From CAVIQK01 sp964613035 (GTDB lineage: Bacteria > Bacillota > Clostridia > Christensenellales > DTU072): a stretch of DNA of 44,132 bases. This document shows positions 7,585-16,110 of the stretch, piece by piece. The notes beneath the pieces were generated by a model, which did not search any database, was not told the DNA's origin, and worked only from the letters and a program-made list of their open reading frames with translations. Location: the NCBI GenBank assembly GCA_964613035.1, contig CAZTFQ010000015.1:1-44132 (forward strand). Direction: 5' to 3'. Every line of letters starts with the position of its first letter. Position 1 is the first letter of the stretch. The position numbers were made by a program, and so were the translations under genes.

Positions 7585-10069
7585 CCTCTTTATGAACCAC
7601 GCCTTTTAATATCTTTTTTCCGAAAACAATCGCATTGGCTCTCATCGAGCGGTCGTTAAGGCGAATGTTTTCCGTATTCACGACTTCTATACTCCCGTCG
7701 TCGGCAAGCAACGCTATATCGAAATCTTCTAAAACGACCGTAGCGAAAACAGCCTTGTCTTTTGACGCCAAATCCAATGCTTTGACGCCTTTTCTGCCGC
7801 GTTGAAGGGGTCTGTAGCTACGCGTAAAGCTCTTACGTGCGGTACCGGAAGATGTAACGACAAGGAGTTCTCCCACAGATACGAGTTCATCGTCCGTCTC
7901 GTATTCCGCAAGACATTGTCCCGCAAATATCAAGTTTTCTCCGACTTCCAGTTTCATTCCTATGACGCCGGAAGACTTCCTGCCCTGTACGGGGATCTCG
8001 TCTTTCATCGCGTTGAGTATTTGTCCGTCGGAAGAGACCATGACTATGGTGGACGTGCCGATATTCTTTTCTACGGACAACACTCGGTCTGTATCGTCCT
8101 TAAGGAGAAGATACTGATAGACGTCTTTATTGACGATATACTCGCTCATACGGCTGGCTTTTATCATACCGTTGAGAGTATACGCATAGCAAACGACGTC
8201 ATCGTCGTTGCCGTCGGATACGAGGACGGATACTGCAGACTCGTCTTTTTCTGCGGACGCGAAGAGCTCCGACAGTCTCTGTCCCTTTTCCGTCCAACGT
8301 TTTTCCGCAAGGAGATTGGTATCCACTCTGTAAGCATTACCCTTATCGCCGAACACGACTACTCTCGAAGTAGGCTCCGCGAACACGAGACTTCTTACGA
8401 GACTTCTCGCATCGGCGGATTCTGCGGAACGATCGTCCTTATAAAAAGCATTGGTGGTAAGGAATTTAACTCCGCCGTCGGCGGTAACCGCGACGAAACC
8501 TCTCTTAGCAGTCCTGACTGTCGGGTCGTATGCTTTAATGGCGACTTCGTCCACGCTGGATACCACGGTGGTACGACGTTTCGTTCTATATTTATTTTTA
8601 ATTTCGAGAATTTCGCGTTTAACCACCGCCAGCTGTTCTTTTTGACTGCCGACGATTTTTTCCATCTGCGCGATATTCTTTTCGAGCTCTTCCAGTTCTT
8701 TATAATATTTGTCGACGTCGAGTCTGTTGAGGAAAGCTATCTTGGTATCGAGAATGGCGTCCGCCTGTGCGTCGTTGAGCTCGAACCTCTCCTTGATCCT
8801 CGCTTTACTTTCCGTCCTCGACTTGCTGTCGAGCACGATATCGACCAGCTCTCGGATATAAGGGAATACCGTTACGAAGCCTTTTAGGATATTCTCTCTT
8901 TTCCTTGCGGAAGAAAGGAGATGCTGGGTCCTCTTCAAAATAACGTTACGCTGATGTTTGATATAATACTTGAGTATGTCTATCAATCCGAGTTGCTGAG
9001 GCTTACCGCCGGCAATCGCCATCATATTGACGCCGAAGTTTTTCTGTAAATCGGTCTTCTTATACAAGAAGTCGAGTATTTTGACGGGGTCTTCGCCCTT
9101 CTTCAATTTAATTACTATTCTTATACCGCTGGAATCGCTTTCGTCGGCAATTTCCGTTATTCCGCCCAACTTATCTTTATTGTTCTCTTTGAGCGCGAAA
9201 ATGGACTGTTGAAGCTTGGATTTATCGACCTGATACGGTATCTCGGTAATAACGATGTTTTGCTTGTCGTTGTCGCCGTTTTCTATATCGGCTTTCGCTC
9301 TGATAATAAAAGTGCCTTTTCCGGTAGCGTAGACGTTCTCGAGCTGATCGCCTGTAATTAAATATCCGCCCGTCGGGAAGTCGGGTCCCTTGACTATCGT
9401 CAGCAACTCTTTAAGAGTTACTTTAGGATTGTCGATCATCTCGACGACCGCGTCGATGACTTCGCACAGATTATGAGTGGGAATATTGGTCGCGACTCCT
9501 ATTGCTATTCCGACCGCGCCGTTAACGAGAAGATTGGGAAACCTACCCGGCAAAACGACCGGCTCGTCCAAAGTATCGTCGAAGTTTTTTTGCCACTCTA
9601 CCGTACCGAGGTCCAGTTCTCTCAACAGTTCCGTCGCAAGAGGCGTCATCTTAACCTCGGTATATCTCATAGCCGCGGCGGAGTCGCCGTCGATACTACC
9701 GAAGTTGCCCTGTCCGTCGACGAGGCAATTACGCATAGAGAAGTCCTGCGCCATTCTTACTATCGCTTCATAGACGGAGGAGTCTCCGTGGGGGTGATAT
9801 TTACCGAGACAGTCGCCTACGATTCTGGCGGATTTTTTATATTCCTTATCGGGAAACATCCCCAGCTCGTACATCGAATAAAGAATGCGTCGCTGGACGG
9901 GCTTAAGACCGTCTTCCACTCTAGGCAAAGCTCTGTCTACGATAACGCTCTCGGAATAGGGCATCATCGATTCCGGGAGAATCTTTTCGATAGGTTTTTC
10001 GATTACGTTTTCGAGATTTCCGTCCATATCCAAATTGAAAGAAATCTGGTCGTTCTTTTTTCTAGCCAT
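7571..10069 (-). CDS. gyrA: DNA gyrase subunit A (or topoisomerase IV subunit A)
   Basis: The 832-residue breakage-reunion subunit of a type II topoisomerase. Seen: RALPRVEDGLKPVQRRIL (about 46-63), quinolone-determining region with GKYHPHGDSSVYEAI (Ser97 and Glu101 correspond to E. coli Ser83 and Asp87), catalytic Tyr136 in AAAMRYTE, FPNLLVNGAVGIAIGVATNIP, a long coiled-coil arm (about 380-500) and a C-terminal beta-pinwheel. The expected GyrA box (Q-R/K-R-G-G-R/K-G) is imperfect: the best match is PLQRGRKGVKAL near the C-terminus. The N-terminal half reads more like GyrA than ParC, but the degenerate box leaves topoisomerase IV possible. It follows gyrB after 2 bp; the pair is not next to dnaA or recF within this window. 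Confidence 0.85.
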   Translation of the reverse strand: MARKKNDQISFNLDMDGNLENVIEKPIEKILPESMMPYSESVIVDRALPRVEDGLKPVQRRILYSMYELGMFPDKEYKKSARIVGDCLGKYHPHGDSSVYEAIVRMAQDFSMRNCLVDGQGNFGSIDGDSAAAMRYTEVKMTPLATELLRELDLGTVEWQKNFDDTLDEPVVLPGRFPNLLVNGAVGIAIGVATNIPTHNLCEVIDAVVEMIDNPKVTLKELLTIVKGPDFPTGGYLITGDQLENVYATGKGTFIIRAKADIENGDNDKQNIVITEIPYQVDKSKLQQSIFALKENNKDKLGGITEIADESDSSGIRIVIKLKKGEDPVKILDFLYKKTDLQKNFGVNMMAIAGGKPQQLGLIDILKYYIKHQRNVILKRTQHLLSSARKRENILKGFVTVFPYIRELVDIVLDSKSRTESKARIKERFELNDAQADAILDTKIAFLNRLDVDKYYKELEELEKNIAQMEKIVGSQKEQLAVVKREILEIKNKYRTKRRTTVVSSVDEVAIKAYDPTVRTAKRGFVAVTADGGVKFLTTNAFYKDDRSAESADARSLVRSLVFAEPTSRVVVFGDKGNAYRVDTNLLAEKRWTEKGQRLSELFASAEKDESAVSVLVSDGNDDDVVCYAYTLNGMIKASRMSEYIVNKDVYQYLLLKDDTDRVLSVEKNIGTSTIVMVSSDGQILNAMKDEIPVQGRKSSGVIGMKLEVGENLIFAGQCLAEYETDDELVSVGELLVVTSSGTARKSFTRSYRPLQRGRKGVKALDLASKDKAVFATVVLEDFDIALLADDGSIEVVNTENIRLNDRSMRANAIVFGKKILKGVVHKEDVNG

Positions 10070-10071
10070 CT

Positions 10072-12036
10072 TTAATCTCCGTATTTCTCGGCAAATTCAT
10101 CGCGTTTGTTAAAATTGGCGTTGGCGAAAATGTATTCCTTTCTCGCGGCGGCGTTTTCACCCATCAGGGTAGAGACCATAAGTTCCGCTTGCGCGGCGTC
10201 TTCGAGCGTAACTCTCATAAGAGTACGGCGTTTGGGGTCAAGAGTGGTCTCTTTCAGCTGGTCGGGATTCATTTCGCCTAAACCCTTATATCTCTGGATT
10301 TTGTATCCGGATTTCATTTCGTCTACTATTTTATCCAATTCTTCGTCGTCGTAGGCGTATCTGACGTCGTCTTTTTTCGAAACTTTATATAACGGCGGCA
10401 TACCTACGTACACGTGACCGTGAGTAAGCAACGGGCGCATATATCTGTAGAAGAAAGTCAACAGCAACGATCTGATATGATATCCGTCGACGTCGGCATC
10501 GGCTAAAATGATAACCTTGTGAAACTTCAGATTATCGATTTTGAAATCGGGGTCGCAATCGGCGCCGAGAGCGTTGATGATTGTTTTTATTTCCTCGTTT
10601 TCAAAAAGCTTGTTAATGTTGCATTTTTCCGAGTTGATGATTTTTCCGCGGAGAGGAAGTATCGCCTGAAAACGACGGTCTCTGCCCTGTTTAGCCGAAC
10701 CGCCCGCGGAATCTCCTTCTACGATAAAGAGTTCGTTTTCTTCCGGTTTACGTCCGCTACAGGCGGCAAACTTACCTATAAGCACGGCGCCGCTCTTATC
10801 GTTGAGCGACTTTTGACGGGCTTTGGCTTGTCGGACGGCTTCACGCTCCTTGGCGGAATTGATAGCGTTTTTTACGATAATCTCCGCTATGTCCTTATTC
10901 TTAGGCATAGACAGAAATTTTGTCAGCTCTTCTACGACAATTCCTTCTACGATGGGCTTGACTTCCGGATTGCCGAGCTTGGTCTTGGTCTGTCCTTCGA
11001 ACTGAATATTCTGCATCTTTATGGACAGAATAGCCGTCATACCAGCACGGAAATCGTCGCCGAGAAGATTCTGGTCTTTTTCTTTCAAGAGTTTTCTGTC
11101 TCTGGCGTAATCGTTGAAGCATCTGGTGAGCGCGGATTTAAGTCCCGTCTCATGGGTGCCGCCTTCCGGGGTAGGGATGTTGTTGACAAACGACGATATT
11201 ACTTCGCTGGCGGTATAGTCGGTGTACTGGATAGCCAACTCCAGCATAAAATTATCGGCTTCGCCGCTGAGATATATCATCTTGGGGGACAGGAGAGTTT
11301 TCGCTCCGTTGAGGTGCTTAAGAAAATCTTCTATACCGCCCTTATACATATAGGTCTCTTTTAAGACCTCGCCTTCTTCCGAAACGGTCCTTTCGTCTAC
11401 GAGCGTAATAGCTATGCCTCGATTGAGATATGCCAATTCTTTAAGTCTCTCGGAGATAGTGGAAAAGTCGTACAATTCTCTTCCGAACACTCTCTTATCG
11501 GGCAAAAACGTAATTTTAGAACCGCGCAATTTAGTCGATTCGAGCTCCTGAAGAGGAGTCTTCGGGATACCTGACTTGATTTTTCCTTTAGAAACTTCGG
11601 GAGAGTGGAATTCTTGACGATAATGTTTTTTATTGCGATAAACGTCTACCGTGAGCCATTCCGAGAGGGCATTGACAACGGATGCGCCCACGCCGTGCAG
11701 ACCGCCGGAAAACTTATATTCGGCATTATCGAATTTACCGCCGGCATGCAGTCTGGTAAAGACCATTTCCACACCGGTTATTTTCAACTTGGGGTGGACG
11801 TCTACGGGGATACCCCTACCGTTGTCGTACACGGATATGGAGTTATCGGGGTGAATGGTTACTTCAACCGCATCGGCGTAGCCGTTGCTGGCTTCGTCTA
11901 TCGCATTGTCGACGATTTCCCACAACAAATGGTGCATACCCTTGGATCCGGTCGTACCGATATACATACCGGGGCGCAATCTTACCGCGTCCAAGCCTTC
12001 CAGAGCCACCAGATTTTTCGCATTATATTCGGACAT
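10072..12036 (-). CDS. gyrB: DNA gyrase subunit B (or topoisomerase IV subunit B)
   Basis: The 654-residue ATPase subunit that pairs with the following A subunit. Visible are the GHKL ATPase motifs EIVDNAIDEA (Bergerat Glu/Asn), DNGRGIPV and GGLHGVGASVVNALS in the first 130 residues, a transducer domain, the TOPRIM motifs EGDSAGGSAKQGRDR and DADVDG (metal binding), and the C-terminal QRYKGLGEMNPDQL. The length is that of Gram-positive GyrB/ParE without the proteobacterial insertion. It is the first gene of the operon and is served by a strong promoter that lies inside an inverted repeat. Whether it is gyrase or topoisomerase IV cannot be settled without the rest of the genome. Confidence 0.88.
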   Translation of the reverse strand: MSEYNAKNLVALEGLDAVRLRPGMYIGTTGSKGMHHLLWEIVDNAIDEASNGYADAVEVTIHPDNSISVYDNGRGIPVDVHPKLKITGVEMVFTRLHAGGKFDNAEYKFSGGLHGVGASVVNALSEWLTVDVYRNKKHYRQEFHSPEVSKGKIKSGIPKTPLQELESTKLRGSKITFLPDKRVFGRELYDFSTISERLKELAYLNRGIAITLVDERTVSEEGEVLKETYMYKGGIEDFLKHLNGAKTLLSPKMIYLSGEADNFMLELAIQYTDYTASEVISSFVNNIPTPEGGTHETGLKSALTRCFNDYARDRKLLKEKDQNLLGDDFRAGMTAILSIKMQNIQFEGQTKTKLGNPEVKPIVEGIVVEELTKFLSMPKNKDIAEIIVKNAINSAKEREAVRQAKARQKSLNDKSGAVLIGKFAACSGRKPEENELFIVEGDSAGGSAKQGRDRRFQAILPLRGKIINSEKCNINKLFENEEIKTIINALGADCDPDFKIDNLKFHKVIILADADVDGYHIRSLLLTFFYRYMRPLLTHGHVYVGMPPLYKVSKKDDVRYAYDDEELDKIVDEMKSGYKIQRYKGLGEMNPDQLKETTLDPKRRTLMRVTLEDAAQAELMVSTLMGENAAARKEYIFANANFNKRDEFAEKYGD

Positions 12037-12076
12037 TTTTCCTCCAACTGTCTAAACAATTCCCAAAATACAAGAT

Positions 12077-12105
12077 ATTGTAGCACATTATTGACTTTCA
12101 GTCAA
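12077..12105 (-). promoter_or_regulatory. Promoter of the gyrB operon
   Basis: Minus strand: TTGACT (12100-12105), 17 nt, TACAAT (12077-12082), about 40 nt upstream of the gyrB start. The -35 hexamer forms one arm of a near-perfect inverted repeat (12084-12114). Confidence 0.8.
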
Positions 12106-12114
12106 TATAATGTG
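12084..12114. repeat. Inverted repeat over the gyrB promoter
   Basis: CACATTATTGACT, three bases TTC, then AGTCAATATAATGTG: 13 bp pair with a single 2-nt bulge. The core ATTGACT/AGTCAAT is perfect (12090-12096 and 12100-12106). It covers the -35 box and spacer of the gyrB promoter, so it could be an operator or a supercoiling-sensitive element. No U-run follows it. Confidence 0.7.
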
Positions 12115-12228
12115 TCGCTGATTTATTCGACGTTTTTATAATTTTTTAAAAAACGGTTTTTGACGAAAGGCGGAAAAGCAATCAAATCCGCATCTCATTA
12201 AAAGGCTGTTAAAACATATACTAATCAT

Positions 12229-12906
12229 ATGAAATTAAAAATTGTGGGAACGGCTATCGCCGATGAAAAATCTTTCAGACGTCTTGCTAAAGAATTACGA
12301 CTCGAAGACAGCGTGGTGACCAAGGGAAAAAGATTGTTTTTGGAAATTCCCGAGGGAAGCGATACCAAAAACGTAAAAAAAGCGATTGCGGAAAACGTTA
12401 TCGTATATTATAAATCGAAAATCATAATGGAAGAATTAAATACAATTGAAGAAAAAATTTTTCTTGCGGCACTGTCCGCGACGGTTACGTCATTCAGATT
12501 ATCCGAGGAAAAAGATATTATTTACGAAAAAATAAATAAATTGAGAGAACTCAGCATCGACGGTATGGTGAATTTCGGACTGGGAGAGCTGACCGCCGAG
12601 TGGAAAGAATTGGGCAAACTCGTCACGCGGTTGTATTCTCAATGCGACAGTATATCCGAACTATACGAATTGACCCGATTCATGCTCACGTTGGAAGCGC
12701 CTGTAAAGCGAAACGTAGAAATAACGGAAGACCTCTCTATCGTAGCGGGCGGAATAAGTACGGATCCGTTCGGGGTGTTTTCGGAGAAAGAATGCGATTT
12801 GATTTTTTCTACGATATTTTTTCGACCGAGCAGCGTAATAATACGAGAGCCCGAACTTGCCCCTGCGGAAGTCGTGGAATTCATTAAAAAACTGGGGAGC
12901 GATTAA
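12229..12906 (+). CDS. Uncharacterised 225-residue protein
   Basis: I do not recognise this protein with confidence. It is soluble, with no signal peptide or membrane segment. It has an alpha/beta N-terminal part (1-75), then a mostly helical middle that includes DGMVNFGLGELTAEW (about 110-124), and an alternating beta region ending in PAEVVEFIKKLGSD. The DGMVNF segment weakly recalls the helical part of the YtxC sporulation family; I treat that only as a hypothesis. It stands alone on the plus strand between gyrB (divergent) and the GH31 gene (convergent, stop codons overlapping by 4 bp). The ATG at 12229 has no Shine-Dalgarno sequence, and a TATACT hexamer ends only 6 nt before it, so the mRNA may be leaderless. 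Confidence 0.75.
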   Translation: MKLKIVGTAIADEKSFRRLAKELRLEDSVVTKGKRLFLEIPEGSDTKNVKKAIAENVIVYYKSKIIMEELNTIEEKIFLAALSATVTSFRLSEEKDIIYEKINKLRELSIDGMVNFGLGELTAEWKELGKLVTRLYSQCDSISELYELTRFMLTLEAPVKRNVEITEDLSIVAGGISTDPFGVFSEKECDLIFSTIFFRPSSVIIREPELAPAEVVEFIKKLGSD

Positions 12907-14441
12907 CGAACTTTTTTCAGAATTATCAATTGATTCTTTTCGCACTTGATTTCTACGGGTTTTCCGCCGTAATATTCTATGCCCGTAAGCAACGATTTCC
13001 ATACGGAATCGATAGGCAAATACACCGAGCGAAACGATTTTTTCTTATCCGTAACGGGGGCGATTATATAATCGGATCCGAGTAAAAACTGGTCGTTGAC
13101 AGCCTCCAATCCGCAGTGCGGATATTCGTATTCCATATATCTGATTATCGGTTCTCCGGTAGTAGCGGCGTGAATATAGAGCTGTTTCAAAACTTCGGAA
13201 AATTCTTTTCTAGTTGCGAAAATAGCTTTTAGTTCTTCTACAAAAGACTTGTCTTCCGATTGCCAAAACGGAATGGAAAACTGAACAACGGGCATCAAAA
13301 CGGACGCTTCCGCCCAACGCAGAACGAGCTCTTTGTCATATGCGTCGACGGACTTGGCGCTTAATATCTGCCCTCCTCCTACCATATCGGGGCATACGAA
13401 CGGCAGACCGATGATTCCGCACGCAAGGGCTTGGGGAACCAGACTTCTAAGACCTAACACGGAATTCCACATATGCGACTTATCCGCCAGTCTTGCGATA
13501 ATCGCTGCGCCGCCGTTGAGAGTACTGACTCTCAACTCGTTGACAGAATACTGTTCTGCAAATTTAACGTACAACCGCGTCTGCTCGTCGCAGACTGCGC
13601 CGTCGACGTGCGTAAGATCGGACTCGGAATAATAAAATGAATCGCCTGCGTCGAATTTGAAGCCTTCTATGCCGTACTCGGTAATTAACTCGTCCAGAGA
13701 ATTTTTTAACCAAGACGTAGCCGCCGGAGAAGACATATCGAGAAGAGCCGCGCGACCGTTCCACCACTTGCGAAAAGCGACGTTACCCTTTTTATCGTAA
13801 ATCAACGCGCCCGTGTCTTTGAGATAATTAAAACTTCTGCAGGTAGGCGAAACGAACGGAACCACCCAGAGTATAGGCTTAAAGCCGAGTTTTTTCAGCT
13901 CCGCAATCGTTGCTTTGGGGTCTTTGAATTTATTTTTATCGAAAGTCCAATCGCCGTAATCGTTCTGCCAGCCGTCGTCGATAATCAATTCTCCAGAGCC
14001 TAAGCCCGACTTGAGAATGCTCTCTGCGTAATCGGTCAATGAGGTATCGTCGAGACTCGAGCCAAGCGCCATCCAAGTAGAATATTGAGGTCTGTCGACC
14101 AAGAGCATATCGGGGGTTCTCTCGGGGAATGGAAACACCTTTCTCATAGACTCTATATAAGAACCTTTCAACGTGCCGTAGCCGCTCTCCGAAACTATCG
14201 GGGAGTCGGAGATTATAAGCATCGCGGAATGCAATTTAATTGCCTTAAATCCACTTTCAGAAAAAATGTATCGTCCCCTTGAAGACAACAAAATTTTATT
14301 GCTGTGACAATTGGAAAAAGAGCGTTGAAGATTGATATATTTCATGCCGAAACGCGAAAAAGGCATCGACGTTCCGTCGGCAACATAACCGCCGTACCAA
14401 TATTCGTTTTTTTGAATACGGACAATCTTCTTGTATTTCAT
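12903..14441 (-). CDS. Glycoside hydrolase family 31
   Basis: A 512-residue cytoplasmic GH31 enzyme (alpha-glucosidase, alpha-xylosidase or alpha-galactosidase activities occur in the family). Seen are an N-terminal beta-domain, the barrel motif LIIDDGWQNDYGDW (about 152-165), the likely nucleophile Asp264 in GIEGFKFDAGD, a CPDMVGGG segment equivalent to the family's DIGG, and the C-terminal GSDYIIAPV followed by a VYLP beta-domain. I could not assign the acid/base residue with confidence. It is shorter than most GH31 enzymes and resembles the compact MYORG-like group. Its start overlaps the end of the GH36 alpha-galactosidase (ATGA overlap), so the pair is translationally coupled and probably acts on the same plant-type galactosides. 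Confidence 0.88.
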   Translation of the reverse strand: MKYKKIVRIQKNEYWYGGYVADGTSMPFSRFGMKYINLQRSFSNCHSNKILLSSRGRYIFSESGFKAIKLHSAMLIISDSPIVSESGYGTLKGSYIESMRKVFPFPERTPDMLLVDRPQYSTWMALGSSLDDTSLTDYAESILKSGLGSGELIIDDGWQNDYGDWTFDKNKFKDPKATIAELKKLGFKPILWVVPFVSPTCRSFNYLKDTGALIYDKKGNVAFRKWWNGRAALLDMSSPAATSWLKNSLDELITEYGIEGFKFDAGDSFYYSESDLTHVDGAVCDEQTRLYVKFAEQYSVNELRVSTLNGGAAIIARLADKSHMWNSVLGLRSLVPQALACGIIGLPFVCPDMVGGGQILSAKSVDAYDKELVLRWAEASVLMPVVQFSIPFWQSEDKSFVEELKAIFATRKEFSEVLKQLYIHAATTGEPIIRYMEYEYPHCGLEAVNDQFLLGSDYIIAPVTDKKKSFRSVYLPIDSVWKSLLTGIEYYGGKPVEIKCEKNQLIILKKVR

Positions 14442-16108
14442 AATTTGGTCACCGAGTTATAACCGTCGGAGAGTCGTGCTTCGAACTGATACGACACTCC
14501 TTCCGATATAAATTCCGTCTTAAGACAATCGTCGGAAAAATCGACTTTTTTTAGTTCTGGCTTAGGCGTAGAGAAAAGTTTCTTTATCAATAATTTATGT
14601 TCTTCGGTATATTCGTCTACGTTGTCCGAAACGAACAATACGTCTCCGAACATCCAGTTGATAATAGCCAAAGTGCGCTTTTGGGCTTCCGAATAATCAC
14701 AGTTGGTGTCCCTAAGCAAGAAAACGTCGGGGTCGTTCAAAAAGGCTCTGCCCGATAATCCGCGCCTGTTAATCGTATTGACGATAGAGCTGTAGGTAGA
14801 ATAAACCTCGTTGTTCCAACGGATATTCTTAAGAGATTTTTTCTTAATATAGGATATATCGACGTCCGCGCCCGTCCTCATTATATCGGCGTTGCCGAAG
14901 GTGGTACCTACGGGAGAACCGCACGCGAGAAGAATCTTTTTCCCTACCGCTTCTCTCAATAAATCCATAGCGTCGGACATAATCATTCCGCGATTTTTTC
15001 CTGAGCGAGGTATAATGCACTCCGCATATAAAAAGTCGAGTTTGACCATATCGAATCCCCAGTCGTCCAAAACGGTAGAGAGACACTTTTCTATATAAGA
15101 ACGCGCTTGAGGATTATAAATGTTGACGCTATAAGCTCCGCCCCAACCGAAGTTGCCGAATACCGGTTCCGTCATATTATCGTCATAGACGAGCCACTCG
15201 GGATGCTCTGAAAAAAGAACGCTCTTCCTATCGGCTAAAAAAGGTGCCAGCCATAAGCCTGCCTTATAACCCTTCTCGTGAATTTTATCGGCAAGGTATT
15301 TCATTCCGTGGGGGAATTTTTTCTCGTCGACGCTCAACCAATCGCCGACTTTGGTCTGCCAACCGTCGTCTATTTGGAAGAGATCTGCACTGTCGCCGAG
15401 GAGTCTGTGCATAGAGTCCAAGTCTCTTAAAATAATATTCTCGTCGATATCTCCGAAGTAATTATACCACGACGTATAGCCTGTATATCGCTCGTCTTTT
15501 TTTCGGAGATTCATCGCGTCGAAATATGCGTCGAAGACTTCCGACTCTGTTCCGTCCAGTCTTATGACGTCTAACAGCATAAAAGGCGAATCCGTCTCTA
15601 ATCCTTCCAGCTCTTTCGTTATGGTCAATTCACCCGCGACGGTATCGAAAGTAAACAGCGTGAAGCCTTCCTTTTCCGACAACGACCCGTATAAAGCGAA
15701 GAGGTCTCCTTCTCTGACGTAGCCGTATGTCCAGCCGTGGAACACTCCTGCCGTATCTGGATATTTATAAAAATTATAATCACCGTATATAGCCGCGAAT
15801 TTTTTTACAAGAGGGAACTTGGAAATTCCTCTTAGACCGTATTCTCGATCGGTTAAAGATTTCTCTTCCGAAAAAGTCCACGACTGATATCCGTTACCGA
15901 AAATGACCGAATCGCTGTCGTAATGATAATTATACGACAATTTAACGGAAACAAGTTTCAATTTTTTTCTCGGAAGCAATAAAAGGCGAAGATGCTCGCC
16001 TTGAAATTGCTCGACGACGATCTCATAAAAATCGTTGTCGAGAGTTTTATTGATATATTTCTGACCGTCTATCTCGTACGTTACGCCGATAGAAAACTTC
16101 TCGAGCAT
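14438..16108 (-). CDS. Alpha-galactosidase, glycoside hydrolase family 36
   Basis: A 556-residue GH36 enzyme that removes terminal alpha-galactose from sugars such as melibiose and raffinose. Residues 60-200 form the N-terminal beta-sandwich (NGYQSWTFSEE). The barrel starts at YTSWYNYFGD and carries LFQIDDGWQTKVGDW (243-257), KAGLWLAPF, the nucleophile Asp358 in MVKLDFLYAE and the acid/base Asp415 in RTGADVD. It is shorter than the tetrameric GH36 enzymes of about 730 residues, so it belongs to a compact subgroup. There is no signal peptide. It starts 2 bp after the double DUF1508 gene and overlaps the GH31 gene, forming a three-gene operon. Confidence 0.93.
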   Translation of the reverse strand: MLEKFSIGVTYEIDGQKYINKTLDNDFYEIVVEQFQGEHLRLLLLPRKKLKLVSVKLSYNYHYDSDSVIFGNGYQSWTFSEEKSLTDREYGLRGISKFPLVKKFAAIYGDYNFYKYPDTAGVFHGWTYGYVREGDLFALYGSLSEKEGFTLFTFDTVAGELTITKELEGLETDSPFMLLDVIRLDGTESEVFDAYFDAMNLRKKDERYTGYTSWYNYFGDIDENIILRDLDSMHRLLGDSADLFQIDDGWQTKVGDWLSVDEKKFPHGMKYLADKIHEKGYKAGLWLAPFLADRKSVLFSEHPEWLVYDDNMTEPVFGNFGWGGAYSVNIYNPQARSYIEKCLSTVLDDWGFDMVKLDFLYAECIIPRSGKNRGMIMSDAMDLLREAVGKKILLACGSPVGTTFGNADIMRTGADVDISYIKKKSLKNIRWNNEVYSTYSSIVNTINRRGLSGRAFLNDPDVFLLRDTNCDYSEAQKRTLAIINWMFGDVLFVSDNVDEYTEEHKLLIKKLFSTPKPELKKVDFSDDCLKTEFISEGVSYQFEARLSDGYNSVTKL

Positions 16109-16110
16109 TA

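Noticed and set aside
7802..8887. A 361-codon open frame on the plus strand, opposite gyrA
   Set aside because: It is antisense to a clear gyrA reading frame, has no SD or promoter and its protein has no family features; it is a shadow of codon bias.
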